In this document: piece after piece, positions 24,987 through 32,762 of the stretch
Position numbering within the stretch: position 1 is the stretch's first letter
Layout: each line of letters opens with the position of its first letter
Source: an uncultured Bacilli bacterium
GTDB lineage: Bacteria; Bacillota_I; Bacilli_A; RF39; UBA660
Length of the DNA stretch: 45,935 nucleotides
Direction of reading: 5' to 3'
NCBI GenBank assembly: GCA_934168245.1
Contig: CAKPMY010000012.1
Span: forward strand, 1 to 45,935
Notes under the pieces: generated by a model
Seen by the model: the letters and a program-made list of their open reading frames with translations, nothing else
Told to the model about the DNA's origin: nothing
Database searches by the model: none
Translations under genes and position numbers: made by a program

Positions 24987-27146
24987 TCAAGTCGTGAATT
25001 TAGGATTTAAGGTTAGACTTATTTCCATACCTGGAGTTATTACGGTACCTTCTGCTATTGACTGTTCTGTTACATAGCCTACACCAGTTAAGTTGACCTT
25101 GATGTTTAATTTTTGAAGTAAATTACTGGCAGTTTTTGAAGATAATCCTACTACGTTTGGCACTGTAAATGTTGAATCATTAGTTATTATATATAGTGTA
25201 TCGGCACTCGTAATTGTGTTATTTTTTTCAGGGTACTGTTTTATTATTTTAGTACCGTTTCCAATTACCATGTATTTTATTTCTTTAGCCTCTAAAGTTG
25301 TTTTTGCATCGGATAATTTTTTATTGACGTAGTTATCTAGTTTAAATTCTTGTACTTGTACAGATGAGGTGGTTTGATCTTCTGTACCATAGTATTTACT
25401 TAGATTATCAACTATTTCTTTTATAGCGGTTGCTAAAGGTTTAGTACTACCGGCAGTTGGTCTTTTTACAGAAGCATAAATTATGTATTGAGGATTACTT
25501 TTTGGATAGATTCCAGAGAAAGAAGAAATTACATTTTCTTTACCGGCTAAGTATCCTGTACCGTTTTCACTGGCTATTTGCGATGTTCCAGTTTTACCAA
25601 TTAATTCGCCAGATGCCAGTTTGAACCAAGTACCAGTATTGCCATCTATATTTACACAATCATCCATTAGTTGAAGCATTTTTTGTACAGTCATAGTAGA
25701 GGCTACACGTTCTGTTTCGTTACGTTTGTTTTCTAATATTACTTCACCGGTTGATGGGTCTACTATTTTAGAAACGATGTATGGTTTTAACATAATTCCA
25801 TCATTAGTAAGAGTGGTCATCGCCTGAATATTTTGGATTGGAGTTGTCGTGATACCTTGTCCAAAACCAGCATTATATATTTCTGTTTCATATTTAAAAT
25901 CTAATTTACCGGCACTTTCATTTGGGAGATTGATACCTGTTTTTTTACCAAAACCAAGTTTTTTAAAGTATTGACGTAGCATCATACTATCCATATGACG
26001 TTCAATCATATTAATAATGGCAGTATTACTACTCATAGCATAACCTTTGTCAAAGTTAATTACACCCCATCCGTTACGATTCCAGTCACCTATTTCAGTA
26101 CCATCTTTTGTAACATAGACTCCTGAGGTATAAGTTTCAGAGCCATCATAAACACCATTTTCCATAGCAGCCATGTAAGTAAATGTTTTCATCGTACTAC
26201 CTGGTTCATAAGGAGAGGCTACTAACATATCTAAGTAGTTGGTGATGTTTCTGGTATTAGGATCAAAGGATGGTGAGGTAGCAGTACCTAAAATAGCACC
26301 AGTTTTAGCATCGGCTATTGTGATATGGAACCAATCAAAATCATAGATAGCGTCAACGTTTTTTAAGGCCTGTTCAATAAAGAATTGGACATTACTTTCT
26401 AAAGTTAGATAAATGTCTTTACCTTGAGTTGCATCTTTTTTTAAGACTGGAGTGTTGGCTATTTGATAGCCTTTTAGGTCTTTTTGATAAGAAATATAAC
26501 CATCTTCTCCTTTTAAGACACTCTCATAGGACTTTTCAATTCCCATTTCGCCTTTAATTGTTTCTTTACCAGTTTCTTCATCAGTAGTTGTTTTAGCATA
26601 GCCTATTGTATATGAGGCAAATTCACCTTTAGGATAGTATCTTTTAAAACTTTCGATAAAGCCAAGACCTGGAAGGTTTAAATCTTCTATTTGTTTTTTT
26701 GTTAGTTCGGTCAAATTTTTACCTTTTACTCCGAACTCAGTCTGATAAACATTTTCTTTACTTAAATATTTTAATATTTCTTCTTTTTCAATGCCTAAAA
26801 TTGGTGAAAGAGCCTCGGCTGTTTTTTCTTTGTCGACAACGTGTTGATGATTTTTAGGATCGGTTGTTCTTTTTGAATCTAGGTAAGCGATTAATTTGTA
26901 AGCAGAGACGTTTTGGGCTAATATTTCACCATCGTTTGAATAAATGTTGCCCCTTTTGGCACTAAGTATTTGAGTACGGGTTGTTCTTTTACTAGCAAGT
27001 TCTTTTAGGTTTACACCATCAATTTCTTTAGATAAGGCTAGTTGGACAATTCGCCCGGCCATTAAAGCAAACAAAAGAAGAGAAAAAATTATGATTGCTT
27101 TTGAATAGCGTACATTGTTTCCCTTCTTTTTGTTTTTCACTTTCAT
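24987..27146 (-). CDS. pbpB: PASTA-domain class B penicillin-binding protein (PBP2B/FtsI type)
   Basis: This septal transpeptidase cross-links peptidoglycan at division with FtsW and the FtsL complex. It has a basic start, a membrane helix at about 18-38, and a dimerisation domain to about 235. The transpeptidase domain has STMK at about 317-320, SSN at 372-374 and KTG at 518-520, all intact. Two C-terminal PASTA domains (about 598-720, with TVPNVVGLSSKTA) probably bind wall fragments. The start is ambiguous: ATG at 27146 and GTG at 27140 both follow the AGGAG that overlaps the ftsL stop codon. The second has better spacing. It is the fourth gene of the mraZ-rsmH-ftsL-pbp cluster, 2-11 bp after ftsL. 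Confidence 0.93.
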   Translation of the reverse strand: MKVKNKKKGNNVRYSKAIIIFSLLLFALMAGRIVQLALSKEIDGVNLKELASKRTTRTQILSAKRGNIYSNDGEILAQNVSAYKLIAYLDSKRTTDPKNHQHVVDKEKTAEALSPILGIEKEEILKYLSKENVYQTEFGVKGKNLTELTKKQIEDLNLPGLGFIESFKRYYPKGEFASYTIGYAKTTTDEETGKETIKGEMGIEKSYESVLKGEDGYISYQKDLKGYQIANTPVLKKDATQGKDIYLTLESNVQFFIEQALKNVDAIYDFDWFHITIADAKTGAILGTATSPSFDPNTRNITNYLDMLVASPYEPGSTMKTFTYMAAMENGVYDGSETYTSGVYVTKDGTEIGDWNRNGWGVINFDKGYAMSSNTAIINMIERHMDSMMLRQYFKKLGFGKKTGINLPNESAGKLDFKYETEIYNAGFGQGITTTPIQNIQAMTTLTNDGIMLKPYIVSKIVDPSTGEVILENKRNETERVASTMTVQKMLQLMDDCVNIDGNTGTWFKLASGELIGKTGTSQIASENGTGYLAGKENVISSFSGIYPKSNPQYIIYASVKRPTAGSTKPLATAIKEIVDNLSKYYGTEDQTTSSVQVQEFKLDNYVNKKLSDAKTTLEAKEIKYMVIGNGTKIIKQYPEKNNTITSADTLYIITNDSTFTVPNVVGLSSKTASNLLQKLNIKVNLTGVGYVTEQSIAEGTVITPGMEISLTLNPKFTT

Positions 27147-27151
27147 CACTC

Positions 27152-27451
27152 CTATTTTTCATCAGGCACTGTTTTTATATTGTCATTATTATAACTCAAT
27201 CCTTGTTCTTCTGCAACTTGTTGAATCTTAGTAAGTGAGGCTAGTTCATTAATAGTCATTGCTAGACCTTCATTGGTCTTTTGTTGTTCTTCTATATCAT
27301 TTTTCTTTTTCTCTACTTCAAAATTTATCTTAGATAAAGTTGCTTTGGAAAAGACTATGGATACAGGAGATAAAACAAGTAAAGTAATTGCTAAAGTATA
27401 TAATAACTTTTCGAATTTAGAAATCTTAATTCGTTTTTTTACTTTTTTCAC
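27152..27451 (-). CDS. ftsL: Cell division protein FtsL
   Basis: This 99-residue bitopic membrane protein has a basic start (MKKVKKRIKISKF), a membrane helix at about 14-36 (LLYTLAITLLVLSPVSIVFS) and an outer coiled coil (KINFEVEKKKNDIEEQQK) ending in a LASLTKIQQVAEEQGLSY segment typical of FtsL. FtsL forms a complex with DivIC/FtsB and the septal PBP. Sequence alone is weak, but its place between rsmH and the PBP is the standard position. The start codon is GTG after GGGTGAT, 13 bp past rsmH. Confidence 0.88.
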   Translation of the reverse strand: MKKVKKRIKISKFEKLLYTLAITLLVLSPVSIVFSKATLSKINFEVEKKKNDIEEQQKTNEGLAMTINELASLTKIQQVAEEQGLSYNNDNIKTVPDEK

Positions 27452-27464
27452 TATATCACCCTTT

Positions 27465-28394
27465 TCATTTTATCTTTTCTATAACGCGAAGTTTGGCACT
27501 TCTTGCTCTTGGATTATTATTTAATTCATCCGCTGTTGGAACAATGGCCTTGTTTACTACCAGTTTATAGTCTGGTAAGTACTCTGCTGGAATGTTAGGC
27601 ATTCCTTGTAACTTTTTATCTATTGCACATTTTTCTTTAAAGAAGTTTTTTACAAGTCTATCTTCTAGAGAATGGAAAGTAATTACCGCTACTCTACCAT
27701 GGACATTTAGGATAGATAAGGCTTGTTCTAAGGCCGGTTCTATGACGTCTAGTTCATGATTTACTTCTATTCTAATTGCTTGGAATATTTGGCGAGCAGG
27801 ATGCTTGTCCTTTCTAAACTTCATAGGAACCGCACTTTTAATTATTTCAACTAATTCTAGAGTTGTCTCTATTGGTTTAGTTTCGCGATACTCTACTATT
27901 TTTTTAGCAATGTTTCGAGAAAATTTGTCCTCTCCATATTTGAAGAAAATATTTGCTAATTCTTCTTTTGTATAATTATTAACAATCTCATAGGCTGAGA
28001 TAGGATTATCTTTATCCATACGCATGTCTAATCTAGCATCTTCGTGATAAGAAAATCCTCTTGTTTTATCGTCTAATTGAGGCGATGAAACCCCTAAATC
28101 AAATAGGACTCCATCGACTTTATAAATGTTTCTTTTTGCTAATTCTTCTTTTAAATTAACAAAATTGCTTTTGATGATAGTGAAGTTAGTACCGATTGAT
28201 GATAGTCGCTCAGTACTATGCCGAATTGCTTCACTATCTTGGTCAAAGGCGAATAAATACCCTCTTTTTATTCTTGCCAAGATGTTACTACTGTGTCCAC
28301 CATAACCTAGTGTGCAATCAACTATAATACTAGAATCATTTAAGTTAAGGGAAGAAATTGACTTCTCTAGTAATACGCTAATATGTTTTTCCAT
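27465..28394 (-). CDS. rsmH: 16S rRNA (cytosine1402-N4)-methyltransferase RsmH
   Basis: This 309-residue cytoplasmic enzyme uses S-adenosylmethionine to methylate N4 of C1402 in 16S rRNA, tuning the decoding site. Signatures are clear: HISVLLEKSI at the start, the DCTLGYGGHSS SAM loop, AFDQDSEAI, VDGVLFDLGVSSPQLD, ARLDMRMD, KDKHPARQIFQAIRIEVN, and VITFHSLEDRLVKNFFKE. Its ATG overlaps the mraZ stop by 1 bp (TAATG), which couples their translation. Length is normal. Confidence 0.97.
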   Translation of the reverse strand: MEKHISVLLEKSISSLNLNDSSIIVDCTLGYGGHSSNILARIKRGYLFAFDQDSEAIRHSTERLSSIGTNFTIIKSNFVNLKEELAKRNIYKVDGVLFDLGVSSPQLDDKTRGFSYHEDARLDMRMDKDNPISAYEIVNNYTKEELANIFFKYGEDKFSRNIAKKIVEYRETKPIETTLELVEIIKSAVPMKFRKDKHPARQIFQAIRIEVNHELDVIEPALEQALSILNVHGRVAVITFHSLEDRLVKNFFKEKCAIDKKLQGMPNIPAEYLPDYKLVVNKAIVPTADELNNNPRARSAKLRVIEKIK

Positions 28395-28828
28395 TATATA
28401 CTCACACCTTCAAATAAATTTTCGGCTATGTTTGACATGCTGTCTTTAGCAGAAGTGAAGAATTCATTCCATAATTCTTCTGACCATATTTCTAACCTGT
28501 CTCCGGTACCAACTACTATACATTCTTTAGTAATTTTGGCATAAGAGATTAGTGGGGAGGTAATGTTAATACGGCCCTGTTTATCAAGTTCTGCTTCACT
28601 GGCGCCTGATAAGAAAAATCGTGTAAATGTTCTTGCATCTTTCTTTGTAAATGGTAGAGATTCAAGTTTATCGACAATTTTATTCCAAGATTCTAGAGAA
28701 TAGACATAGATGCAATTTTCAATGCCTCTAGTAATAATAAAACTAGTTCCTAAGTCATCTCTGAATTTAGATGGAATTATCAATCTTCCCTTATCATCAA
28801 TAGAATGATGATATTCTCCAATAAACAT
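28394..28828 (-). CDS. mraZ: Transcriptional regulator MraZ
   Basis: This protein is 144 residues from the ATG at 28828 (MFIGEYHHSIDDKGR), the normal MraZ start and length. An in-frame upstream extension to 28861 would run through the operator and is rejected. Two DxxxR repeats are visible: SIDDKGRLIIPSKFR and ELDKQGRINITSPLI. MraZ forms ring oligomers and binds TGGGN repeats before its own operon. Three such boxes lie directly upstream here, so autoregulation is likely. It is the first gene of the division cluster, and its stop overlaps the rsmH start. Confidence 0.95.
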   Translation of the reverse strand: MFIGEYHHSIDDKGRLIIPSKFRDDLGTSFIITRGIENCIYVYSLESWNKIVDKLESLPFTKKDARTFTRFFLSGASEAELDKQGRINITSPLISYAKITKECIVVGTGDRLEIWSEELWNEFFTSAKDSMSNIAENLFEGVSI

Positions 28829-28835
28829 ATAAATC

Positions 28836-28873
28836 CCCCACTTTTTCCCACTATCAGCCACAGCTTAATTATA
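28836..28873 (-). promoter_or_regulatory. MraZ boxes and -10 element upstream of mraZ
   Basis: On the minus strand TGGCT (28860-28856), TGGGA (28850-28846) and TGGGG (28840-28836) repeat exactly every 10 bp, matching the known TGGGN MraZ-box layout. A TATAAT lies at 28868-28873, so the boxes fall in the first 30 transcribed bases. The last box overlaps the ribosome site. The -35 region is poor. Confidence 0.75.
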
Positions 28874-28945
28874 TATTACCCAAGTTGGGTTTAAAAGTAA
28901 ATGTAAAAAAGACAAGTTTTTGACACTTTACAAAAAATTGACAAA

Positions 28946-28973
28946 GAAAAAGAGAAAGTTTTTAGTTTTCTCT
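28946..28973 (-). terminator. Terminator after thrS
   Basis: A 7-bp stem, AGAGAAA with TTTCTCT (28951-28957 and 28967-28973), is followed by TTTTCTTTG on the minus strand, 17 bp past thrS. Confidence 0.65.
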
Positions 28974-28989
28974 TGACCTTGTTTTTTTA

Positions 28990-30753
28990 TTATTTTCTTA
29001 AGGCTTTTGTGTCAATTTCTTCTTTTAGTAATTTAACAAATTCCTCTTTTGAAACTGTTGTTGTATCTTTTTGTCCAAATAAGCGATAACTAATTGTAGA
29101 GTTTTCTTTTTCTTGATCTCCAAGAATTAGAGTGTATGGTACTTTTTCAGTTTGAGCTTCTCTTAATCTGTAACCTAGTTTTTCGTTACGATTATCTAAC
29201 TCTACTCTAATATTATTATCCTTTAAAAGATTGGTAATTTCTTCACCATATTCACTATGTAGTTCAGGGTTTACTGGAATTACTTTTACTTGAGTTGGAG
29301 ATAACCAAGTTGGTAGTGCTCCTTTTGTTTCTTCTAAGATGTAAGCCATGAATCTATCTAGGGAACCTAGAATTGCTCTATGAAGAACTACTGGAGTTTT
29401 CTTTTCACCGTCTTTATCAACATATTTTAAATCAAATTTTGCTGGTAAGCAGAAGTCTAGTTGGCAAGTTGATAAAGTATATTCATTACCAACCGCTGGT
29501 GTAACATTAACATCTAGTTTTGGTCCATAGAAAGCAGCCTCTCCTATTTCTTCTGTGTATTCAATGCCTAATTCATTTAAAACTTCTCTTAATTCGTTTT
29601 CGGCTTTGTTCCACATCTCATCATCTGGATGATATTTTTCTTTATCTTCTGGATCTCTTAGCGATAGAACACAGCGATAGTCAGTAATACCAAAATCTTT
29701 GTAAACATCAAATATTAAATCAACAACATTTTTAAATTCTGATTTTATTTGCTCTGGAGTTACAAAAAGATGGGCATCATTTTGACAGAAGTGTCTGCCT
29801 CTTTCAATACCTTTTAGGGCACCAGATGCTTCATATCTAAAGTCATGAGCAACTTCACCTATTCTAATTGGTAAGTCTTTATATGAATGAAGTTTGTTTG
29901 CATAGATCATCATGTGATGTGGACAGTTCATCGGTCTTAAAACAAAGGCTTCACCGTCAACTTCCATAGCAGGGAACATATTTTCTTTATAATGATCCCA
30001 GTGTCCTGATGTTTTATATAATTCAACATTTCCAACGCATGGAGTTAAAACATGTTGATAGCCAAGCTTTCTTTCTTTACCTTTAATATAGTTTTCTAAC
30101 TCTTCCCAGATTATATAACCATTTGGTAAGAACATTGGAAGACCACGACCTACTAAGTCATCAGTCATAAAGATTTCTAATTCTTTACCAATTTTACGAT
30201 GATCACGGTTTTTACAATCTTCTAAGTATTCAAGATGTTTAGTCAAGTCTTCTTCATTTTCAAAACAAATACCATAAATACGTTGAAGCATTTTGTTCTT
30301 AGAGTCACCTTTCCAGTAAGCACCAGATACTTTTAAAAGTTTAAAATATTTTAACTCTTTTACAGACTCTAAGTGAGGTCCACGGCAAAGATCTGTGAAG
30401 TCTCCTTGCGTGTAGCAAGAAATTGTTACTTCATTTTCATCCATTCTACTAATCAAGTCAATTTTATATGGATCATTTTTAAATTTTTCTAGGGCTTCTT
30501 CTTTACTAAGTTCATGACGAACTATTCTTTTACCATCTTTTGCTAATTTTTTCATTTCTTTTTCGATAGCAGGTAAGTCTTCTTCAGTTAGAGTTTTATC
30601 TCCTAAATCTATATCGTAATAGAAACCTTCTTCAATTACTGGTCCTACCCAAAATAAGGCATTTGGATATAGATGTTTTACTGCTTGCGCTAAAAGATGG
30701 GCACAAGAGTGGTTCATTATACTTAGTTTTTCATTTTCTTTAATATTTATCAT
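28990..30753 (-). CDS. thrS: Threonyl-tRNA synthetase lacking the TGS domain
   Basis: This enzyme charges tRNA-Thr. At 587 residues it is about 55 shorter than typical bacterial ThrRS, and it begins directly at the editing domain. The N-terminal TGS domain is absent. Editing residues are kept: HSCAH at 15-19 and the Cys/His of DLCRGPH. The catalytic core shows GLPMFLPNG, LRPMNCPHHM (zinc Cys), RYEASGALKGIERGR-type motif 2 (FRYEASGAL), QLDFCLPAKFDL and motif 3 VVLHRAILGSLDRFMA. The C-terminal anticodon-binding domain is complete. The ATG follows AGGAGG, and no upstream extension carries TGS sequence. A T-box with a threonine specifier lies upstream, with an UlaG-like gene between. Confidence 0.95.
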   Translation of the reverse strand: MINIKENEKLSIMNHSCAHLLAQAVKHLYPNALFWVGPVIEEGFYYDIDLGDKTLTEEDLPAIEKEMKKLAKDGKRIVRHELSKEEALEKFKNDPYKIDLISRMDENEVTISCYTQGDFTDLCRGPHLESVKELKYFKLLKVSGAYWKGDSKNKMLQRIYGICFENEEDLTKHLEYLEDCKNRDHRKIGKELEIFMTDDLVGRGLPMFLPNGYIIWEELENYIKGKERKLGYQHVLTPCVGNVELYKTSGHWDHYKENMFPAMEVDGEAFVLRPMNCPHHMMIYANKLHSYKDLPIRIGEVAHDFRYEASGALKGIERGRHFCQNDAHLFVTPEQIKSEFKNVVDLIFDVYKDFGITDYRCVLSLRDPEDKEKYHPDDEMWNKAENELREVLNELGIEYTEEIGEAAFYGPKLDVNVTPAVGNEYTLSTCQLDFCLPAKFDLKYVDKDGEKKTPVVLHRAILGSLDRFMAYILEETKGALPTWLSPTQVKVIPVNPELHSEYGEEITNLLKDNNIRVELDNRNEKLGYRLREAQTEKVPYTLILGDQEKENSTISYRLFGQKDTTTVSKEEFVKLLKEEIDTKALRK

Positions 30754-30776
30754 TTTATTTTCCTCCTACTTTTCTT

Positions 30777-30791
30777 GTGTAGTTACTACAC
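30777..30791 (-). promoter_or_regulatory. Short hairpin just before the thrS ribosome site
   Basis: GTGTAGTTACTACAC is a perfect inverted repeat (7-bp arms, 1-base centre), ending about 10 bases before AGGAGG of thrS. It could modulate ribosome access. No T run follows, so it is not a terminator. Confidence 0.35.
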
Positions 30792-30893
30792 GATTATATT
30801 TTTTTGTTTGATTGCTTTGTATTTTTTCTTGGTGTGTTATTTTTCATGCTTTGTTGGTAGAAATTATGTTCCATACGTTTTAGTTTATGGGTA

Positions 30894-30946
30894 CTTCTAC
30901 AGTTTATATACTTCTACCATATATCTACCTTATATAAACTTCTACC
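30894..30946. repeat. Degenerate tandem GTAGAAGT repeats with nested inverted repeat
   Basis: On the minus strand four copies related to GGTAGAAGT occur at 12-17 bp intervals, covering the 3' end of the UlaG-like gene and the bases after its stop. Nested within them AGTTTATATA (30901-30910) and TATATAAACT (30931-30940) are exact reverse complements with a 20-bp loop. No T run follows. Confidence 0.55.
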
Positions 30947-31542
30947 TTTATGTTTTTATTTACGAGACTTGTAAATTCTTTGTATAAGGTTATATCTCCA
31001 ACTATAGAGCCATAATGAATTGGAATGGCAACGATTGGATTGAGCTTATTAATATAACTTGCTGCTTCAAAAACATCCATTGTATAAGTTCCACCAATTG
31101 GTACGAAGCAAATATCACAATTTACTTTAAGGGCTTCTTCTGTTTCATCGGTATCACCCATAATGTAGAGATATTTGTCTTCTACTTTTAGAAGGTAGCC
31201 AACGTAGGCATTTTCTTTAGGATGAAACTTCTTATTGGTGTTGTAAGAAGCAACAGTCTCAAATGAAATATCATTTATGGTATAACTTTTTCCTGGAGAG
31301 ACAATTAAGTAGTTGCTAGTTAAGGCCTTTATTTTTTCTTTTAGACATTCTGGAGCAATTATAATTGTTTCTTTTTTTAATAAGTTTCTTAATGATTTTT
31401 CATCGTAATGATCATAATGATCATGAGTTATAAAAATATAATCAGCATCATGGTATTCACTATTTATTTGATATGGATCAAAGTAAATATTTATTGATGA
31501 TGATATTTTTATAGCAGACTGAGTAAAAACTTTTATCTCCAC
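30925..31542 (-). CDS. UlaG-like metallo-beta-lactamase-fold hydrolase
   Basis: This protein is 206 residues from a GTG at 31542, chosen because AAGGAG lies 9 bases upstream. A longer frame to 31602 would translate through the T-box terminator. The metal-binding motif THDHYDH (39-45) is followed by GDTDET and an IPIHYGS segment, the ligands expected for a two-metal hydrolase. It resembles the UPF0173/UlaG group of cytoplasmic hydrolases, whose substrates vary. It is the first gene under the threonine T-box, upstream of thrS, so its expression should rise when tRNA-Thr is uncharged. Its role in threonine supply or tRNA metabolism is unproven. Confidence 0.82.
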   Translation of the reverse strand: MEIKVFTQSAIKISSSINIYFDPYQINSEYHDADYIFITHDHYDHYDEKSLRNLLKKETIIIAPECLKEKIKALTSNYLIVSPGKSYTINDISFETVASYNTNKKFHPKENAYVGYLLKVEDKYLYIMGDTDETEEALKVNCDICFVPIGGTYTMDVFEAASYINKLNPIVAIPIHYGSIVGDITLYKEFTSLVNKNIKVEVYIR

Positions 31543-31559
31543 TTCATCACTCTCCTTAG

Positions 31560-31768
31560 AAAAATAAAAAGGATAGTACAGGAGTGCTAGGCACGGTACC
31601 ATCCTTTGTTTTTCTCATTTTGATAACGGTTTTACCCGGAATTACTTTTAATAATTCTACTCTAAAGGTAGTAACAAATTAAGATTTTGTTCATTTACAC
31701 CTGCCATGAACTCTCTTTAAAAATTACTTAATCTATCGTGTCCTTTGTCAATGTAATTAAGTTACGTT
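31560..31768 (-). ncRNA. T-box riboswitch, threonine specifier
   Basis: The conserved T-box is present as GGATGGTACCGTGCC (from about 31604 to 31590). The terminator is AGGATGGTAC (31605-31596) pairing with GTACTATCCT (31579-31570), followed by a T-rich tract. In Stem I, AGATTAAG pairs with CTTAATTT and below it AAAGG pairs with CCTTT. The loop between them reads GTTACTA, placing ACT (threonine) followed by the usual A at 31672-31670. An AGAGAG segment typical of distal Stem I is also seen. Uncharged tRNA-Thr should favour readthrough into the UlaG-like gene and thrS. Confidence 0.9.
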
Positions 31769-31772
31769 AATA

Positions 31773-31800
31773 ATTATAGCATGTTTTTTTGTTTTTGCAA
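31773..31800 (-). promoter_or_regulatory. Promoter of the T-box/UlaG-like/thrS unit
   Basis: On the minus strand there is TTGCAA, a 16-bp spacer and a perfect TATAAT. The predicted transcript start is just before Stem I of the T-box. Confidence 0.7.
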
Positions 31801-31852
31801 GAGATTGAGTCTAGTTTTTTTGTAGAACTAGGATTTTTTGATAAGATGGGAC

Positions 31853-32614
31853 TTACCTGCTATACCAAGAATATGGGACTTCAATTATACTATTTAGGCC
31901 ACAGAAACCTTCTGTATAACGTCTACTAGCATATCTTAGAAATTTTCCCGTATCTGAACAATTTGTATCATTTGGATCAAATAACGTACAGTTCATGACC
32001 GTTATATGTAAATGAATACCAGTTGCCCAGCCGGTTGCTCCCATTTGGCCTAAACTATCATTAGTAGTTACGGGCTTACCTACATATAGATTTGGAGCAT
32101 ATGATGAGAAGTGAACGTACTGAGAAGTATAATTGACTCCATCTATGACATGGTGAATTGTTAAGACTTTGCCACCGTAACCATCTGTATAAATTCCGGA
32201 TATAGTTCCATCGGCTACAGGGTAGATTGTTTCGTAGATACCTCTTGTACTTGTTATGTCTAGGGCAGCATGATTGTACCTAGGCCAACTAGTAATTGTT
32301 CCTTGCTCTACTGGTAAGCGCCAAGTTGGTGTTACAGGGACTACTGGGTTGTTTATCTGCTGAAGTTCTTCTTTTTTCTCTTCCTCAACTATTTCTGTTA
32401 CAGTTGTTGGTTCTTTATAAACATTGGCATCTTCGTAGCCTTTCTTTTGGGCTATTTCTACGGTTGAAACATTTTTTATATTAATTGTTTGATATTTTAA
32501 GGCAAAAGTTTTTCCGGTATGACTGTTTTCTTTCAATATGAATAAAACTATTGCGACTAATAGTATAAATAATGAAATTCTAACTAACTTTTCCTGTTTT
32601 TCAATATTTTGCAT
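31853..32614 (-). CDS. M23-family peptidase, membrane anchored
   Basis: This 253-residue protein is a probable peptidoglycan endopeptidase. A membrane helix (about 11-28) is followed by a linker with Glu/Lys and Pro to about residue 97. The LytM/M23 domain follows: zinc ligands H115 and D119 (NHAALD), H168 (YVHF) and the HLH motif at 201-203. All metal and catalytic positions are present, so it should be active outside the cell in wall remodelling. The insertion CTLFDPNDTNC has two cysteines that may pair. The start has a GGAGTGAT site. It is transcribed toward the T-box unit. Confidence 0.88.
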   Translation of the reverse strand: MQNIEKQEKLVRISLFILLVAIVLFILKENSHTGKTFALKYQTINIKNVSTVEIAQKKGYEDANVYKEPTTVTEIVEEEKKEELQQINNPVVPVTPTWRLPVEQGTITSWPRYNHAALDITSTRGIYETIYPVADGTISGIYTDGYGGKVLTIHHVIDGVNYTSQYVHFSSYAPNLYVGKPVTTNDSLGQMGATGWATGIHLHITVMNCTLFDPNDTNCSDTGKFLRYASRRYTEGFCGLNSIIEVPYSWYSR

Positions 32615-32664
32615 ATAATCACTCCAAAGTAGTATTTATTATATGGTCTTTTCACCTTTTGTCA

Positions 32665-32703
32665 AGAAAAAAACAGGAGTATGCGACTTGGTGGTTCCTG
32701 TTT
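32665..32703 (-). terminator. Terminator after dnaI
   Basis: An 8-bp stem, AAACAGGA with TCCTGTTT (32671-32678 and 32696-32703, 17-nt loop), is followed by a T run on the minus strand. Confidence 0.7.
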
Positions 32704-32762
32704 TGGCAATCTATGCTAATTTTTCATTGTAATTTATGAAGACTTTTAATTTATCTGTACCA

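Noticed and set aside
30775..30987. Plus-strand 70-residue hydrophobic frame near thrS
   Set aside because: It lies over repeats and the end of the hydrolase gene, with no ribosome site; its composition is that of AT-rich noise.
31543..31602. Longer start for the UlaG-like protein
   Set aside because: It would translate the T-box terminator hairpin. The GTG at 31542 has an AAGGAG site.
31810..31840. Inverted repeat CTAGTT/AACTAG followed by T on the plus strand
   Set aside because: No plus-strand gene ends there and the loop is all T-rich; it is probably chance in AT-rich DNA.
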